Position numbers and translations under genes: made by a program. From Pseudomonas mandelii (GTDB lineage Bacteria; Pseudomonadota; Gammaproteobacteria; Pseudomonadales; Pseudomonadaceae): a stretch of DNA of 64,000 bases. The notes beneath the pieces are model-generated. The model was not told the DNA's origin. It saw only the letters and a list, made by a program, of their open reading frames with translations, and made no database searches. The stretch spans positions 124,001 to 188,000 of the forward strand of contig NZ_JAMYDU010000007.1 in assembly GCF_024138395.1 (NCBI RefSeq), in the 5' to 3' direction. Position 1 is the stretch's first letter; every line of letters begins with the position of its first letter. Positions 8,162 to 16,846 of this stretch are shown piece by piece.

Positions 8162-9249
8162 GAGCCGCCCCCTTGCGCAACCTCGACGCGCGCGGACAGG
8201 CCCGGCACGATGCGGCCCGGCAACGGGTTGTGGGCAAGCCGGATCTTTACCGGAACCCGCTGCACGACACGCACGAAGTTTCCTGTGGCATTGTCTGCGG
8301 GAAGCAAACTGAACGCCGACCCACTCCCCGGTGCAAAGCTGTCGACCACGCCTTCAAGCGCCTCGTTCGGGTAGCCGTCGACCGTGATGCGCACGCGCTG
8401 ACCGGGCCGGATATGTTCGAGCTGGGTCTCCTTGAAATTCGCCACGACCCACACATCATTGACCGGCACGATATCGAGCAAGGCTGCACCCGGCGTAACG
8501 TACCGGCCGACGCGGACCTGACGGTTACCGACAACGCCATCGACAGGCGCGTGTACCACGGTGCTGTCGAGATCGATCTGGGCGAGATCACGCGCGGCCT
8601 GTGCCTGAGCCACAGCAGCAACGGCAGCTTCTCGCTGGGCCACAAGGACGGCGATGCGTTGCTGTTGAGCCTCGACCGTGGCCGAAGCGGCCGATACCGT
8701 CGCCTCGGCTCTGGAGCGTGCCGTGCCGGTTTCATCGACGAGAGCCTGGCTGACCGCGTTGCTGACGATAAGTTTTTGGCTGCGATCATGGGTCTTGGTC
8801 GCCAGATTCATTTCGGCGCCGGCCGAGCGTCGCTGGGCTTCGGCCTGTCGAATCAGGCTACGCTGAAGCCGGGTTTCGGCATCGACATGGGTCAGGCGAG
8901 CCTCGGCAGCGCTGACATTGGCCACTGCCTGCGCGAGCCGTGCGCGATAGTCCCGATCGTCAATCCGGAACAGGACATCCCCCGCCCGGACGGTCTGGTT
9001 GTCCTCGACCTCTACCGCCGTGACATAGCCGGCAACCTTGGCCGCGAGCGAGGTGAGATCGCCGCGCACATAAGCGTTATCGGTGGAGGTCGCACCGCTC
9101 GACAACGCCATGGCCCAACCGCCAGCCAAGACCACCACGGCACCGATACACAGCAGAATGCCGATCATCTTTCTCTTGCTTTGCCGCGCCACCACGACAG
9201 GGGTCTCGTCGCTTGCGCCGGTGGCGACCTTGTCCTGAAGCGAGTTCAT
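8158..9249 (-). CDS. HlyD/EmrA-family periplasmic adaptor subunit
   Basis: A 363-residue membrane fusion protein. It has a short cytoplasmic N-terminus, a membrane anchor around residues 29-51, a first biotinyl-lipoyl half (SLAAKVAGYVTAVEVEDNQTVRAGDVLFRID), a long alanine- and glutamine-rich helical hairpin (about 105-215), the second lipoyl half (STVVHAPVDGVVGNRQVRVG) and a beta-barrel region (VVANFKETQLEHIRPGQRVRITVD). This is the EmrA/HlyD pattern. It couples the MFS pump to an outer-membrane channel. The gene sits in the middle of the unit that starts with the NmrA-like reductase gene at 10605. Confidence 0.9.
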   Translation of the reverse strand: MNSLQDKVATGASDETPVVVARQSKRKMIGILLCIGAVVVLAGGWAMALSSGATSTDNAYVRGDLTSLAAKVAGYVTAVEVEDNQTVRAGDVLFRIDDRDYRARLAQAVANVSAAEARLTHVDAETRLQRSLIRQAEAQRRSAGAEMNLATKTHDRSQKLIVSNAVSQALVDETGTARSRAEATVSAASATVEAQQQRIAVLVAQREAAVAAVAQAQAARDLAQIDLDSTVVHAPVDGVVGNRQVRVGRYVTPGAALLDIVPVNDVWVVANFKETQLEHIRPGQRVRITVDGYPNEALEGVVDSFAPGSGSAFSLLPADNATGNFVRVVQRVPVKIRLAHNPLPGRIVPGLSARVEVAQGGGS

Positions 9250-9347
9250 GTTCTCATTTCCTGTTCAATGCCAAGGACCTGCAACAACCGCAGGACGGCA
9301 GTGATCTGCCGCCCGGCTGTCGAGCGTCGATGAGCGCGTTGATCGGC

Positions 9348-9761
9348 TCACTTTTTAATAGGTGTAACGAGCTCCTTCTCGTTGGTGTCGAGGACAAACA
9401 CCGCCAGCAGGCGTGCGGGTTTCGTGTCGCTGGCGTTGGCGCTGACTTCGTGCACGGAGCCCGGCTCCTCTACGAAGTTTTCGCCGACGTTGTAGATCTT
9501 TTCCGGCTCGCCTTTGACTTTTATGCGAAACGAGCCCTCCAGGACCGTTGCATAAATGAAGGCCGTTTTCGGATGGGTGTGGGACGGCGACGCGGCGCCC
9601 GGCCCGTACTCGACCAGCACGCCCTTCATGCTCTTGCCCGAGATGTTGGGAATGGGACGGTCGAATACGACCGACACCTTGCCGGCGGGCGGCTCGGCGG
9701 CCGACGCTGCGCTGATCGACAGCGCTGCGAAGGCAGCGGCCAAGAGATATCGGGTAAACAT
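9348..9761 (-). CDS. Exported cupin-domain protein
   Basis: A 137-residue protein with a clear signal peptide (MFTRYLLAAAFAALSISAASA, cleavage near AEPP). The mature part is one cupin barrel: GPGAASPSHTHPKTAFIYATVLEGSF contains the HxH...E-like metal-binding first motif, and VEEPGSVHEVSAN the second motif with its histidine. Single-domain secreted cupins of this type are often annotated as cupin-2 proteins of unknown substrate; some act as oxygenases or isomerases. It lies between the NmrA-like reductase and HlyD genes, 82 bp after the former and 98 bp before the latter, and is likely in the same transcript. Confidence 0.8.
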   Translation of the reverse strand: MFTRYLLAAAFAALSISAASAAEPPAGKVSVVFDRPIPNISGKSMKGVLVEYGPGAASPSHTHPKTAFIYATVLEGSFRIKVKGEPEKIYNVGENFVEEPGSVHEVSANASDTKPARLLAVFVLDTNEKELVTPIKK

Positions 9762-9843
9762 GGCAATGCTCCTTTATGCGTATGTGTTGTGATGGCGCGG
9801 CCCGTTACCGAGCCGACGCTTGCCTGATGTGTCTTGGGGAGCC

Positions 9844-10605
9844 TCAGCGCCCCGCCTGGGCCGTCGACTGAGCGAGCCAGTCCTCGAAGCGGATCGCCCC
9901 CAGGCGCGGGTTCTTGCCGGGTGTCAGCGATTGATCGTCGAGCACCGAACCGAAGTAACGCGCGTGCACATCCGGCACAACTTTGCGCGTGTCCTGAGTG
10001 GCACGCAGGAAGCGCCGGACCAGTTCGTCGAGTGGCATCGCCTCGGGTCCCGCGACTTCGACCGTGCCATTGACCGGCGCTGCCAGTGTGACCTCGGCGA
10101 GCGCCGCCACCACGTCGTCGGACGCCATCGGCTGGATCAGCGCCGGCGACAGGTAAATCTCCTCGCCGACGGTGGCCGCCTGCGCGATGCCACCGACAAA
10201 CTCGAAGAACTGCGTGGCACGCAAAATGGTGTAAGGAATGCCGGACGCCTTGATGAGGTTTTCCTGCGCGACCTTGGCCCGGAAATAACCGTTTTCGGGA
10301 AGCCGCTCACTGCCGACGATCGACAGGGCAACGTGATGACGAACCCCGGCGGCCGCCTCCGCAGCCAACAAGTTACGGCTCGACGTTTCGAAGAAGTCGA
10401 GAACGGCCTGGTCCTCCCACGAAGGCGCGTTCGCCACGTCGACGACAATATCGGCGCCATCCATCGCCTGGGCCAGGCCCTCGCGGGTGATGCTGTTCAC
10501 GCCCGTGCTGGGGGCGGCTGCGAGTGCGTCATGGCCGCGCTCGCGGAGGATATTCACAAGTTTCGATCCGATGAGGCCAGTGCCTCCAATGACGACGATC
10601 TTCAT
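9844..10605 (-). CDS. NmrA-like / SDR-family NAD(P)-binding protein (copy 1)
   Basis: A 253-residue Rossmann protein. MKIVVIGGTGLIGSKLV gives the GGTGxxG dinucleotide-binding loop of atypical short-chain dehydrogenases (NmrA/NAD(P)H-binding group). The segment YFRAKVAQENLIKASGIPYTILRATQFFEF is the family's conserved helix-strand that often serves as a redox sensor or reductase core. It is the first gene of the four-gene exporter unit and is divergent from the winged-helix regulator. A close paralogue sits at 52528-53277 in this same window; the two share most of the N-terminal and central motifs. Function: probably an NADP-dependent reductase or redox sensor; the substrate is not known. Confidence 0.85.
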   Translation of the reverse strand: MKIVVIGGTGLIGSKLVNILRERGHDALAAAPSTGVNSITREGLAQAMDGADIVVDVANAPSWEDQAVLDFFETSSRNLLAAEAAAGVRHHVALSIVGSERLPENGYFRAKVAQENLIKASGIPYTILRATQFFEFVGGIAQAATVGEEIYLSPALIQPMASDDVVAALAEVTLAAPVNGTVEVAGPEAMPLDELVRRFLRATQDTRKVVPDVHARYFGSVLDDQSLTPGKNPRLGAIRFEDWLAQSTAQAGR

Positions 10606-10844
10606 GGTTTCTCTCCACTTCTCGACTGCACCATTGCTGTCGACATAGAGGAAGAGTGCCTGCGCGCGTCAGGCAAGTCCTTGTGCCGGCCTTGGGTTTG
10701 CCTTCAGGGAAGCTTGGTTTTTCGTCCATAAAAACAGCTATTCAATGGGTATCTCTTGCCGCGGGCGCTGCCGTATTATCGATACCACTTACCACCGCCA
10801 GCTCGGACACGGAGTCGAGGGCGCTCGACCAGGGGATCCTCATC
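10606..10844. promoter_or_regulatory. Divergent control region between exporter unit and its likely regulator
   Basis: This 239-bp stretch separates the start of the NmrA-like gene (10605, minus) from the preferred TTG start of the regulator (10845, plus). It must hold both promoters. No operator with clear symmetry was identified by eye. The placement suggests that the regulator controls the unit, which is inference from gene order. Confidence 0.45.
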
Positions 10845-12419
10845 TTGCAATTCGTGTTTGAAGACTACGTGCTCGATCAGGAGCGCCGGGAACTGACCTT
10901 GCGCGGGCAAGTCATGGCTGTCGGGCCACAGGTCTTCGATCTATTGCTGCAACTCGTCAGCAATCGCGATCGCGTCGTCAGCAAGGACGACCTGCTCAAG
11001 GCCGTGTGGGGCGGTCGGATCGTCTCGGAGTCGACCATCACCAGCCACATCAATGCGGTGCGCAAGGCCATCGGCGATACCGGCGAGGAGCAGCGCCTGG
11101 TGCGCACGGTCCCCCGCAAGGGATACCGCTTCGTCGGCGAGATCAAGGTCGGTGAGATCGGCGAAACGCGACAGCCTGACGGCCCAGGCATCGGTGAACG
11201 CGCGTTTGACCCGCTCGTCCTGCCGGACAAACCTTCCATTACCGTCCTGCCCTTCCACAACCTGAGCGGCGATCCCGAGCAGGAGTATTTCGCCGACGGC
11301 ATGGTAGAGGACATCATCGCCGCCCTGTCGCGTATCCGCTGGCTGTTCGTCATCGCGCGCAATTCGAGCTTCACCTACAAGGGTCGGGCCGTGGACGTCC
11401 AGGGCGTCGGCCAGACACTCGGCGTGCGCTACGTGCTGGAAGGTAGCGTGCGCAAGTCCGGGAACAAGATACGCATCACCGGGCAGCTCATCGACGTGAC
11501 GACCGGGACGCATATCTGGGCCGAGCGCTTCGAAGGCATGCTCCACGACATCTTCGAGCTGCAGGATCAAATCGCCGAAAGCGTCGTCGGCGCCATAGCG
11601 CCGCAGCTGGAACGGGCGGAAATCGAGCGCGCCAAGCGCAAACCAACGGAAAGCCTGGACGCTTACGACTATTACCTGCGCGGAATGGCGAAACTGCACA
11701 ACGGCACCCGCGAAGCCATCGACCAAGCGCTGCCGTTGTTCTACAAGGCCATCGAACTCGATCCAGAGTTTGCATCGGCCTACGGCATGGCAGCCTGGTG
11801 CCACTTCTGGCGCAAGTTGAATGGCTGGATGACCGATCGGCCTCGAGAAATCGCCGAAGGCGCACGACTCGCGCGTCTGGCGGTGGAACTCGGCCGGGAT
11901 GATGCGGTGGCGCTGACGCGAGGCGGCCATGCACTTGCCCACCTCGCCGGCGATATCGATGGCGGCATTGCCCTGCTCGACCGGGCACGCCTGCTCAACC
12001 CCAACCTCGCCCCCGCCTGGTTCCTCGGCGGCATCCTGCGCGCGCTGCGCGGCGAAACAGACGCCGCCATCGAGAATCTGACCCATGCCGTTCGCTTGAG
12101 CCCAGTGGATCCGGAAATGTTCAGAATGCAGGTCGGCATGGCGCTCGCGCACTTCTTCGCCGGGCGCTTCGAACCCGCTGCTGCCTGGGCGGAAAAGGCG
12201 CTGAGAAACCTGCCCTGCCTCCTGGTATCGGTTGCCCTGCTGGCGGCCAGTCACGCGCTCAGCGGACACATGGACAAAGCGAAACAGGCGATGCAGCGTT
12301 TGCATGAACTGGATCCGTCTTTGCGCGTTTCTAACCTGAAGGACTGGCTGCCAATCCAGCGTCCCGAGGATTTTGCGCGGTTCGCTGATGGGTTGCGGCT
12401 GGCTGGGTTGCCTGAGTGA
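10845..12419 (+). CDS. Winged-helix (OmpR/CadC-type) regulator with TolB-like and TPR domains
   Basis: The preferred start is the TTG at 10845-10847, 9 bases after AGGGG, giving MQFVFEDYVLD and about 524 residues; an in-frame ATG at 10656 would add 63 residues with no domain. An OmpR-type winged helix covers about residues 1-100 (recognition helix near SESTITSHINAVRKAIGD, then RTVPRKGYRFVGE). A TolB-like N-terminal segment follows (SITVLPFHNLSGDPEQEYFADGMVEDIIAALSR), as in adenylate-cyclase-like and CadC-like proteins, then TPR repeats to the end. No phospho-acceptor domain or membrane helix is seen. It is probably the transcriptional regulator of the divergent exporter unit. Its last 31 codons are repeated at 14152-14247. 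Confidence 0.85.
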   Translation: MQFVFEDYVLDQERRELTLRGQVMAVGPQVFDLLLQLVSNRDRVVSKDDLLKAVWGGRIVSESTITSHINAVRKAIGDTGEEQRLVRTVPRKGYRFVGEIKVGEIGETRQPDGPGIGERAFDPLVLPDKPSITVLPFHNLSGDPEQEYFADGMVEDIIAALSRIRWLFVIARNSSFTYKGRAVDVQGVGQTLGVRYVLEGSVRKSGNKIRITGQLIDVTTGTHIWAERFEGMLHDIFELQDQIAESVVGAIAPQLERAEIERAKRKPTESLDAYDYYLRGMAKLHNGTREAIDQALPLFYKAIELDPEFASAYGMAAWCHFWRKLNGWMTDRPREIAEGARLARLAVELGRDDAVALTRGGHALAHLAGDIDGGIALLDRARLLNPNLAPAWFLGGILRALRGETDAAIENLTHAVRLSPVDPEMFRMQVGMALAHFFAGRFEPAAAWAEKALRNLPCLLVSVALLAASHALSGHMDKAKQAMQRLHELDPSLRVSNLKDWLPIQRPEDFARFADGLRLAGLPE

Positions 12420-12531
12420 CTGCGGTACAGCGAGCTGCGAATTGCTTGCTAAAGCCAACGCGGGAATTCCCTACTGTAGGAGCTGCCGAAGGCTGCGATC
12501 TTTTGATCTTTCAATCTGAAAAACAAAAGCC
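12322..12531 (+). repeat. First copy of a duplicated segment (regulator 3' end plus downstream repeat)
   Basis: This stretch covers the last part of the regulator gene and continues through the non-coding motif GAGCTGCCGAAGGCTGCGAT plus CTTTTGATCTTTC. A diverged copy lies at 14151-14334. The non-coding part also occurs in shorter form near 1838-1866 and, inverted, near 4374-4407, so it is a dispersed repeat of this genome. The interval 12532-12834 beyond it shows no gene. Confidence 0.8.
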
Positions 12532-12834
12532 CCGCCCCACCTAATGGAGCAGAGCTTCTTACTGCACATCACAATGAACCAAAGCCCTCACCTACTCCTG
12601 CGGATCATCCTGATCCAGCAGGTATTTGGCGTCAAAAAACAGAAGTCGCGCGATTACAGCTGAGGGGGTGGGGCGTGAAATACAGGCCTATGATTTATAT
12701 GGATTTTTAAAAAAGTCGGAATTGGTAGCGCAGAGTTATCCAGAGACTTCTATTATTTCGTTATCGCCGAACTCGGTCTAATCACTGTTATGCGTCAGCG
12801 ACAAGCCCTTAATCAACAATTAAAGGAGCGTAAC

Positions 12835-13995
12835 ATGTCGATAAAAAAAATAATTGCCTTACTCGTGCTCACTTTTAGCTTTTTCGGAGTTACGAGTTGT
12901 GCCGACATAAGAAATTATTCAGAAATTTCAAGCGAAAGAAACAAGAGCATTGTATCTGATATTGACTATTATGACTTTGCATACAATATAGATATTATTG
13001 TGCTTCCCGCAGAAATAAAAACCAAAGGAAATATAGATATAGACAATAACGTTGGCGAATTACAAATTTCAAACTGGGGAACTGTTATCAAGGATGCGAC
13101 TCAGAAAGAAATTCACAACAGCAATCGCTTTATCGAGTTTGGGAAGTACAGTGGCCGCATTGAAATAAGCGCCGAAGTATCTTCAGTGTCTATAAGCAAC
13201 GCTTGGGGTGGCATTCGATCGAAGTGCAATGTTGTTTACACGTATAAAGATTTAGTGGCAGGAAAAATACTCTCCCAGCATGAGAGTGCCATTGAAGTAA
13301 TGGCGCTACCCATTGCCATACCAAAATCCGGAAACAGTTTTGTTTACAGCCTTGATCAACTTACATATGCTGTTGTTCGTGAGGCGATTATTGGTCTCAT
13401 TCGGTTGTCGCCTGTTGCTGATATTCAGCTAACACAGAGACAAGTGAAGTTTTATAATTTAAATATTAAAAATAAACCCAATCAAATTATTAGCTATATT
13501 CCGATCGACAATCTTATTCACAAGAATAAAAAAGAACTAAACTCTGCTTTTTCAACGGCTAAGAAAATGCAAAAAAACAGTAACAAATTGGCGAAGAAAA
13601 ATAAATCAAAAGCTAAAGTAGACGCCGTCTCTGCTCCCGCCACCCCTCCTCTGGAATCTAACATAGCTAGTGATACAGCCACCGCAAACACCGTTAAATC
13701 GAGTGAAAACTCTGTCAGTCAGAATTCTAAAAACGCTAAGACAAGTTATGACGACAGTGGATATATAGCCATTCCGGGGCACTATCAACCTCAAAACGAG
13801 GTATCGGCAGAGCAAGAAAGAGCAATGGATGAATGTTTAAAAAAGGAAAATTTAAAGTTACAAGAAGCGATTGACAATGCCGCTTCGCATACTGGATATA
13901 CAGCCGTTGCGGGACTCTATCAACCTCTAAACAAGATAGCGGCAGAGCAAGAAAGAGCAATGGACGAATGCTTGAAGGAGAAAAAAGCAATTTGA
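12835..13995 (+). CDS. AT-rich lipoprotein with C-terminal tandem repeats
   Basis: The start at 12835 is chosen over an upstream in-frame ATG (12790) because it follows TAAAGGAG with good spacing and begins MSIKKIIALLVLTFSFFG, a lipoprotein signal whose lipobox is GVTSC. The mature protein (386 residues in all) has a beta-rich first half, then a lysine-rich segment (AKKMQKNSNKLAKKNKSKAK), a Ser/Thr/Pro-rich linker and two C-terminal repeats, GYIAIPGHYQPQNEVSAEQE and GYTAVAGLYQPLNKIAAEQE, each followed by RAMDECLK. Base composition and codon use are clearly more AT-rich than the neighbours, a sign of horizontal transfer. It sits between two copies of the regulator's 3' end. No family recognised. 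Confidence 0.75.
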   Translation: MSIKKIIALLVLTFSFFGVTSCADIRNYSEISSERNKSIVSDIDYYDFAYNIDIIVLPAEIKTKGNIDIDNNVGELQISNWGTVIKDATQKEIHNSNRFIEFGKYSGRIEISAEVSSVSISNAWGGIRSKCNVVYTYKDLVAGKILSQHESAIEVMALPIAIPKSGNSFVYSLDQLTYAVVREAIIGLIRLSPVADIQLTQRQVKFYNLNIKNKPNQIISYIPIDNLIHKNKKELNSAFSTAKKMQKNSNKLAKKNKSKAKVDAVSAPATPPLESNIASDTATANTVKSSENSVSQNSKNAKTSYDDSGYIAIPGHYQPQNEVSAEQERAMDECLKKENLKLQEAIDNAASHTGYTAVAGLYQPLNKIAAEQERAMDECLKEKKAI

Positions 13996-14541
13996 CGTCT
14001 ACGATTCACTCGGGCTGTGTCCTTGTTCTATTGGTGTGTGTTCGCAACTATCACCGTAGACCAAGGCCAGCTTTTTTTTATTTTTTGCGGCCACATCAGC
14101 TAGTTAGCGGCTAAGTAAGTGCCATTCAAATCAGTCCCCTTTTTCCAGCGGCGTGTTTCCAACCTGAAGGAATGGCTGCCAATCCAGCGTCCTGAGGATT
14201 TTGCGCGGTTTGTTGATGGGTTGCGGCTGGCTGGGTTGACTGAGTGAGTGCGGTCTGGTGGATTGCGAATGGCTGACCGTAGGAGCTGCCGAAGGCTGCG
14301 ATCTTTTGATCTTTCGATCTGAAAAACAAAAAAGCCCCGTCACGCTGAAGCAACGCCCTCACCTGCGGATCAACCTGAATAAAGACCGTTAACGATGGAA
14401 AGCTATGCGCGGCGGTTCGAGTGTGGGCTTTAATGTCCGTGCTTATATGCAGCCACATTAGCTTCGACTCCCTACGAAGGCGGATGCGCCTAACGGCGGA
14501 TTCAGGTGGCTATGCACTTGTCTATCAAGGAAGAAACGACA
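13996..14541. other. Gene-free interval with decayed regulator remnant
   Basis: Apart from the regulator 3'-end copy (14152-14247) and the dispersed motif after it (14279-14320), no gene is evident. An AAAAAAGCCCCG half-arm near 14327-14338 looks like one side of a rho-independent terminator whose other side is missing. Confidence 0.5.
14152..14247 (+). pseudogene. 3' remnant of a paralogue of the winged-helix/TPR regulator
   Basis: The 32 codons from 14152 to the TGA at 14245-14247 translate as RVSNLKEWLPIQRPEDFARF followed by VDGLRLAGLTE. They match the last 31 residues of the regulator at 10845-12419 except for three substitutions (D to E, A to V, P to T). No upstream part of such a gene is present; the AT-rich lipoprotein gene occupies that place. 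It is therefore a leftover of a second, tandem copy or of a recombination event. Confidence 0.8.
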
Positions 14542-15594
14542 TTGAAAATAGCTTTTGGCGCCCTGCTGTTGACCTGGCTGACGACTATCGCACTCGCTGA
14601 CGAGAACCCTGTCGGCTTCCACTCTTCCACACTGGCGGACTCGCACAATGACCGCGCACTGGAGATGGTCGTTTGGTACCCCAGTGCAACTACCGCCGCC
14701 ACGCAATTGATCGGCGATGATGCGGTGTTCGTTGGTGCTTCTGCCGTTCGTGACGCGCCGCCCGCTGCTGGCAAGCATCCATTGTTGGTGCTCTCCCACG
14801 GGTACAGAGGTAACTGGAGCAACCAGATCTGGCTTGCCAGTGCTCTGGCCCATAGGGGTTACATCGTTGCCGCAATCAATCACCCTGGCACCACCACTCA
14901 TGACCGTAGCCCTCAAGCAGCGGCGCAGTTATGGCAGCGGCCCGTTGATGTGCGCCGAGCCATTGATAGGGTCACGACTCAACCTGAAAAATTCGGCTTG
15001 GTCGCTAATGATCGAATTGCAGTAGTGGGCCATTCACTCGGCGGCTGGACCGCTCTGGAGATCGCCGGTGCTCGTTTCGATCCAGACCGCTTCGCCCATG
15101 ACTGCAAAGCCCACCCGCAGTTATCAAGTTGCACCGTCTATGAAAAGATAAACCCCGCAAGCACCTCCGAATCAAAGGCTGCGTTGGCCGCCGATTTGCG
15201 CGATAAACGCGTCACTGCTGTGGTTACATTGGACTTGGGCCTTTCACGGGGCCTGACCGATGAAAGCCTGGCCGCGCTGCCGGTACCAGCGCTGGTGATC
15301 GCTGCCGGCGTACCGTCGCGCGAGCTTCCCGCTGAGTTGGAGTCTGCCAACCTGGCCAAACGCCTGCCGGCGGCGTCAAGCCGTTACGTCGAAATCAGCG
15401 ACGCAAGCCATTTCAGCTTCTTGTCGGTGTGCAAACCTGGCGCGCAGGTAATGCTCGAAGAAGAAGTACCAGGCGATGGCATCATTTGCCGGGATGGCGA
15501 CAGCGCTCGCCCGCGTGGGGTGATTCAACAGCAGATTACAACGCTGATAGCGGAGTTTCTTCAGTCATCTATCTACGAAGAAGACAGTTTGTAA
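14542..15594 (+). CDS. Exported alpha/beta hydrolase (dienelactone hydrolase / PAF-acetylhydrolase-like)
   Basis: The start is set at the TTG at 14542-14544, just after AAGGAAG, giving MKIAFGALLLTWLTTIALA, a signal peptide cut before DENP; an ATG at 14506 would add 12 residues ahead of this signal. The mature part has the oxyanion strand PLLVLSHGYRGNW, the nucleophile elbow GHSLGG and a late DASHFSF with the catalytic histidine, as in secreted dienelactone-hydrolase-like or platelet-activating-factor acetylhydrolase-like enzymes. It probably hydrolyses an ester or lactone in the periplasm. It stands alone. Confidence 0.8.
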   Translation: MKIAFGALLLTWLTTIALADENPVGFHSSTLADSHNDRALEMVVWYPSATTAATQLIGDDAVFVGASAVRDAPPAAGKHPLLVLSHGYRGNWSNQIWLASALAHRGYIVAAINHPGTTTHDRSPQAAAQLWQRPVDVRRAIDRVTTQPEKFGLVANDRIAVVGHSLGGWTALEIAGARFDPDRFAHDCKAHPQLSSCTVYEKINPASTSESKAALAADLRDKRVTAVVTLDLGLSRGLTDESLAALPVPALVIAAGVPSRELPAELESANLAKRLPAASSRYVEISDASHFSFLSVCKPGAQVMLEEEVPGDGIICRDGDSARPRGVIQQQITTLIAEFLQSSIYEEDSL

Positions 15595-15755
15595 ACTCGT
15601 GGTACGAGAACTGCCGCAGCTCAACAAAAAACTCGCTGGAGCAGTTTCAGCGCCCGCGCAATCTGTCAGATGAGTTGGCCAGGATGAGCGCTGTGGGTCG
15701 GAAGCGGTCGGTTGCGATTCTATTGCATAGAAAAACAGAAGGGGCAGATTTATTT

Positions 15756-16673
15756 TCATGTTTTTGTGCCGAAATTAATTTTTGCAGTTCGCTGAATGAT
15801 TATTGAGTCATTTGGAATCTCTAATCTGGTGGCTGTGTCTGCCGATCGCATTTCGATGAGAGTTGAATTTCCAACCCCTCTAAAAATCACAGTGGCACCC
15901 TCAAAAGCTTTGAAGTTTTCAACTTTTGAGTCTTTTGGGCTAGGCAATAAGTTTGAATATGGCGTCTTTACAAGGATGGTTGTATTTTCGATGCGGATTT
16001 TTGCTAGATTCATTGCGACTTTTAGCAAGTCTGACGTTACTCCACCCATAAAAATAGGAACTATTAAGATAATTCCAGCTAGCATAACTCTGTTCTTCCT
16101 TATTTTTTTTAGGTTGAACTGCGTTTCGCTTTCCTGCGGGACGGGAACAATGGAGGTCCTAGGCTGAGGCTGTGCTGACATTATTTTATTGCTTTGCTCC
16201 GCAAAGGCGGAATACATAATATATTGGAAGACTGGTAACAGAATTAAAGGCATGTGTTCAACAAAATTCCTTCGGGCGAGAAAATAAATCGTAGCTATTC
16301 CGCAGGCGCCAAAAAAAACTGATGGGAAGTTTATTTTTTGAAGGGTAAACGCCGGATCGCTATTTTTTATGTCGAGTTTTTTTCTAGCCCATGCGATCGA
16401 GTTTATAGCTGGTATAAGTATTGGTGATAGCAGAATCCCTGCGGCGGTAATAGATACTGAAAAATAAAGGCAAACGATGCCGAAACAAAAAGCTGCGACT
16501 AAAAATAGCAGGCCATCCCCAATTGATACACCTTGAGGGTAGTGTCCATTAATCAGTAGATAGCTAACAATAGCTCCCCCGCCCGTCAGAAGCCCGATTT
16601 TTGCTGATAGGGACAGTAATTTAGTTATAATATCTATTTGTTTTTCAAGTTCTGTTTGTGTATTTGTCATCAT
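15756..16673 (-). CDS. Multi-pass membrane protein of unknown function, AT-rich
   Basis: A 305-residue protein beginning MMTNTQTELEKQIDIITKLL. Hydrophobic segments occur near 27-45 (GLLTGGGAIVSYLLI), 52-72, 74-93, 118-140 and 190-210 (VMLAGIILIVPIFMGGV), followed by a C-terminal soluble part of about 90 residues. No known domain is recognised. Its low GC and T-rich codons resemble the neighbouring cassette at 16847-22257, and it reads in the same direction 173 bp after the nuclease gene. It may be a passenger of the same island, possibly a fourth member, but a repeat element lies between them, so co-transcription is uncertain. Confidence 0.6.
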   Translation of the reverse strand: MMTNTQTELEKQIDIITKLLSLSAKIGLLTGGGAIVSYLLINGHYPQGVSIGDGLLFLVAAFCFGIVCLYFSVSITAAGILLSPILIPAINSIAWARKKLDIKNSDPAFTLQKINFPSVFFGACGIATIYFLARRNFVEHMPLILLPVFQYIMYSAFAEQSNKIMSAQPQPRTSIVPVPQESETQFNLKKIRKNRVMLAGIILIVPIFMGGVTSDLLKVAMNLAKIRIENTTILVKTPYSNLLPSPKDSKVENFKAFEGATVIFRGVGNSTLIEMRSADTATRLEIPNDSIIIQRTAKINFGTKT

Positions 16674-16740
16674 TCATTCCTCAGCTTTAGTAGTTTGCAA
16701 GACTTGTGTATTGACTAGAAGCCTAAAGTTTGATCGATCC

Positions 16741-16786
16741 TAGAAGATGCCTTCGTGCGGCCGCTTCTGGCCGATAACGGCCCTTT
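16741..16786. repeat. Short copy of the dispersed CGGCC hairpin repeat
   Basis: Contains CGGCCGCTTCTGGCCGATAA followed by CGGCCC, the outer part of the dispersed hairpin seen again at 22898 and through 54.7-62.4 kb. It lies between the membrane protein and the nuclease gene. Confidence 0.5.
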
Positions 16787-16846
16787 CACTACTAAAATTG
16801 ATCCTATTTGTGCATCACCCATGACAGCCATTAATTGATGCATAGT

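Noticed and set aside
10941-12458. 505-codon open frame on the minus strand opposite the winged-helix/TPR regulator
   Set aside because: A shadow of a well-supported gene; no ribosome-binding site and no protein motifs.
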